The notes under the pieces are model-generated. The model did not search any database. It was not told the DNA's origin and worked only from the letters and a program-made list of their open reading frames with translations. Shown piece after piece: positions 5,537 through 7,501 of a DNA stretch of 7,501 bases. The position numbers and the translations under genes are program-made. Each line of letters begins with the position of its first letter. The stretch's first letter is position 1. The stretch is taken from positions 1 through 7,501 of the forward strand of contig CANCCE010000136.1 of NCBI GenBank assembly GCA_947374505.1. The letters are read 5' to 3'. The DNA comes from Comamonadaceae bacterium. GTDB taxonomy: Bacteria; Pseudomonadota; Gammaproteobacteria; Burkholderiales; Burkholderiaceae_C.

Positions 5537-6817
5537 TTATCGCTTTTGTGGCGATTGCCATTGCCAGCTCAATTGCAGGATTTGGTCCCGGTAATTGAAG
5601 ATTGAAATATTCTCTTCATTACGGGCGTTCCTGTACTCCAAAACAATGGCCTGTTGCTCACTCAGCGGAAAAACTGCAGCCGCGCGTAGCACCTGAGTTT
5701 TCTGCGAACGTCGGTCATCAATCAAGCCAGGAAAATAAGCACGTTCACCCTGCCACTGTTGCATTTGCCATCCCAATTCACCGCGCACATCGTTGCCCAA
5801 ATTAACACGCCCCTGCAAGCTTGCAAAAATTCCGGCTCTGTTGCCCCCTGGGCGCTGGCCAGTCCCGCTGTCTTGCACTGCGCTGGCGCTGGCTTGCCAA
5901 AGCGAGTCACTCCCTCGGTAGGTCAGGGTGCCACGGGTTTCCCACCATCGTGCGTCATAAGCTGTCAAAGTCGGGTAGCTGATCAAACTCAAGCTCTCAG
6001 TTACGCCAAACTTCCAGTTGCCTGGCAACGGCAAGGGTGGCAACAGAGTCAGTTGCAACTGGGTTTGTTTTAAATAAACGTCGCTTCCCAGTGTCATGAA
6101 ACCGGTCGTCCCGCCCGCCCGCAGTCCCCAGTCGCCCAATTGCCAAGGACGCTCCAAGCCAACAAATAGAGAATTTGTGTCGTACTTTGACAGGTTGTCA
6201 TAGTTTTTGGATTGAAACTGCACGACCCCCGTGGTCCCGTCAGGGGCGAGTTGTCGCGTCACATCTGCCGAGAAGTTCGTAAACCTGTCACTCCGCGGCA
6301 AAAACTCCGGCAACAGCATGAGGTCAATTTGGCTGCTTCCGCTACCAATTGAAAAATTGGGACTTCGCGCCCCCTGATTGACGTTGCTCTCAAAGCCCCT
6401 GCCCACGCGCAGCTGCGCACTTTGTGTCGGTTGCCAGCCCAAGCAACCCAGCGCGCGCTGGCTGGCAATAACGTCAAGAATCGGGCGCGGCGGGTCGTAG
6501 CGGCGTTCAATCTCCACAAAAAGCGCTTCTGCGGCAGGGGCATTACCCACTGCGCAATACAGCATCGCCAAGTCCAGCCATGCTCCCGCGTGGCGTGGCG
6601 ACTCTTCTGACAGAGCTGTCAGTGCTTTTTGTGCGTCAGCCAGTCGGCCTTCGGTAATCGCCAGCATGGCCTCTCTGTATAGGTCTGGCGACTCCTGTGC
6701 GGGGGGTGGGTTGGCGAAGGCCTGAGACGCCAAAAACAACAGCGAAGCCAACGTAGTCCAAAGGTAAGTTCGCAGACGCTGTGTCAAGGGGACTGTTTGA
6801 TGAATAAAATGAAACAA
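5537..6817 (-). CDS. Exported TPR protein with C-terminal outer-membrane beta-barrel, function unknown
   Basis: Up to 426 residues. A signal peptide is clear: basic region around QRLRTYLW (13-20), hydrophobic core LASLLFLA (23-30) and likely cleavage after AFA (A35). Residues about 44-107 form two TPR-like helix pairs (LYREAMLAITEGRLADAQKA; GAWLDLAMLYCAVGNAPAAE). From about 134 on, alternating hydrophobic/polar strands predominate, beginning LRVGRGFESNVNQGA. The G-[FY]-[DE]-SNVN pattern marks TPR plus beta-barrel proteins of the outer membrane, some related to Slam/DUF560 barrels. Cysteines 88 and 125 could pair. The start is unclear: the only in-frame candidates after an upstream stop are TTG 6817 and TTG 6787, both without a ribosome site. 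TTG 6787 gives the more classical signal peptide. It is the first gene of the run leading into rmd, gmd and the regulator, so a role in placing or sensing surface polysaccharide is possible but unproven. Confidence 0.78.
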   Translation of the reverse strand: MFHFIHQTVPLTQRLRTYLWTTLASLLFLASQAFANPPPAQESPDLYREAMLAITEGRLADAQKALTALSEESPRHAGAWLDLAMLYCAVGNAPAAEALFVEIERRYDPPRPILDVIASQRALGCLGWQPTQSAQLRVGRGFESNVNQGARSPNFSIGSGSSQIDLMLLPEFLPRSDRFTNFSADVTRQLAPDGTTGVVQFQSKNYDNLSKYDTNSLFVGLERPWQLGDWGLRAGGTTGFMTLGSDVYLKQTQLQLTLLPPLPLPGNWKFGVTESLSLISYPTLTAYDARWWETRGTLTYRGSDSLWQASASAVQDSGTGQRPGGNRAGIFASLQGRVNLGNDVRGELGWQMQQWQGERAYFPGLIDDRRSQKTQVLRAAAVFPLSEQQAIVLEYRNARNEENISIFNYRDQILQLSWQWQSPQKR

Positions 6818-6893
6818 CGCATTGGTTGTACGTAAAGGTAAAATTTGCCTTGTCTATGACTGATGGCAAACTAAACGAGTGTCAAAAATCAAC
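6818..6893. promoter_or_regulatory. Divergent intergenic region with an inverted repeat
   Basis: This 76-bp gap separates the divergently read TPR/barrel operon and the FecR-domain gene and should hold both promoters. TTTGCC at 6844-6849 and GGCAAA at 6865-6870 form a perfect inverted repeat with a 15-bp spacer, a plausible operator for a dimeric regulator. TTGTCT (6850-6855) with TAAACG (6872-6877) is a weak plus-strand promoter candidate with 16-bp spacing. No TGTGA-N6-TCACA site is visible. All element assignments are tentative. Confidence 0.35.
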
Positions 6894-7501
6894 ATGTATT
6901 TTAAGCTATTCATTTATGTCATCTTGGCGATGAGTTCTGGCCCTATGTGGGCCGCAGATGCGGCTCGCATCGTCTTTGCTGCGGGGCAGGCGCTGGTCGG
7001 AACACGTGGCGCGCTGGTTGGAGATACCGTGCGTGAAGGCGAACTCTTAAGCACTGGAGGCGATGGTTATCTTTATCTTGAAACCCTCGACAAGGGTTTC
7101 TTTATCCTGCGCCCCAATAGCGCAGGCCAGATCGTCACCTATCAGATCGACCCCGTTAACCCCGCTAACAGCCGAATCAAATTGGAGTTGAAGTCGGGCG
7201 TGGCACGTCATATCTCTGGCGACGCAGTCAAAAAATCCCGCAACAACTTTCGCTTCAACACACCGGTGGCCGCTGTAGGGGTGCGCGGAACTGACTTCAC
7301 GGTTTTTGCCGATCAAGACAAGACTCGAATTGCCGTGCTTTCCGGCGGTGTCGTTGTCAGCCCATTGACCGAGCTGTGTGTTGCAACCGGGTTTGGTCCC
7401 TGCGACGGCCCGTCCAGCCGCGAACTTTTTGCCAGTGCTGTCGGGCAAGTTCTTCAGATTAACAAAGGCCAGATACCGGTCATCCTGCAGGGCACAGACC
7501 A
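6894..7501 (+). CDS. Secreted FecR-domain protein, N-terminal part
   Basis: The first 202 residues of a protein that runs off the right edge. Starting at ATG 6894, residues 1-20 are a signal peptide (MYFKLFIYVILAMSSGPMWA). A FecR domain follows at about 30-157: GTRGALVGDTVREGELLSTG (36-55), an FFILRPNS strand (69-76) and the signature FNTPVAAVGVRGTDFTVF (121-138), ending LSGGVVVSP. Two cysteines at 162 and 170 could form a periplasmic disulfide. Classical FecR anti-sigma factors have a cytoplasmic N-terminal domain before a membrane helix. Here the signal peptide is first and the FecR domain lies directly outside, so this is probably not a sigma-factor regulator in the FecIR sense but a periplasmic or envelope-anchored protein. 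GTG 6879 is an alternative start; neither has a strong ribosome site. It diverges from the TPR/barrel gene, suggesting joint function. Confidence 0.85.
   Translation, partial: MYFKLFIYVILAMSSGPMWAADAARIVFAAGQALVGTRGALVGDTVREGELLSTGGDGYLYLETLDKGFFILRPNSAGQIVTYQIDPVNPANSRIKLELKSGVARHISGDAVKKSRNNFRFNTPVAAVGVRGTDFTVFADQDKTRIAVLSGGVVVSPLTELCVATGFGPCDGPSSRELFASAVGQVLQINKGQIPVILQGTD

Noticed and set aside
6636..6869. 77-codon minus-strand frame overlapping the start of the TPR/barrel gene, considered as the true N-terminus joined by a frameshift
   Set aside because: Its translation has no signal peptide and does not join sensibly to the TPR region, while the other frame carries a complete signal peptide.
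7047..7448. 133-codon minus-strand frame at the right edge
   Set aside because: It is antisense to the FecR domain, which has a clear signature and signal peptide on the plus strand.

Overview
The window looks like part of a surface-polysaccharide (O-antigen-type) locus of a Gram-negative proteobacterium. Moderately GC-rich coding sequence, outer-membrane and periplasmic proteins, and close resemblance of the nucleotide-sugar enzymes to the Pseudomonas aeruginosa A-band (D-rhamnan) enzymes support this. A betaproteobacterium of the Burkholderiales is my best guess from overall gene style, but the window does not prove it.

Layout: (1) 1-730, minus strand: a small membrane protein followed by a family-4-type glycosyltransferase that runs off the left edge; their stop and start overlap as ATGA. 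(2) 814-2876, plus strand: wzm and wzt, the permease and ATPase of an ABC polysaccharide exporter, overlapping by one base. Wzt has the extra C-terminal carbohydrate-binding domain. (3) 2845-6817, minus strand: a tight four-gene run read right to left: a signal-peptide/TPR/outer-membrane beta-barrel protein, rmd, gmd, and a Crp/Fnr-type regulator. The regulator's 3' end overlaps the 3' end of wzt by 32 bp, tail to tail. (4) 6894-7501, plus strand: a secreted FecR-domain protein, cut by the right edge and divergent from the TPR/barrel gene across a 76-bp spacer.

How it fits together: Gmd converts GDP-D-mannose to GDP-4-keto-6-deoxy-D-mannose and Rmd reduces it to GDP-D-rhamnose. Glycosyltransferases such as the one at the left edge would build a rhamnose-containing chain on a lipid carrier. 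Wzm/Wzt would export the finished chain, with the Wzt C-terminal domain reading its end. The Crp-like regulator keeps the residues used for cyclic-nucleotide binding and a recognition helix close to that of E. coli CRP, so the GDP-rhamnose operon carries its own candidate signal-responsive regulator. The TPR/barrel plus FecR-domain pair is the least explained part of the window. GDP-mannose supply genes and the other glycosyltransferases are not in view.

I see no RNA genes, CRISPR arrays, insertion sequences or convincing factor-independent terminators. No stretch longer than about 110 bases lacks a gene. I did not find a clearly new defence or mobile system; the most notable points are the gene associations and the small-scale gene-start and overlap architecture.
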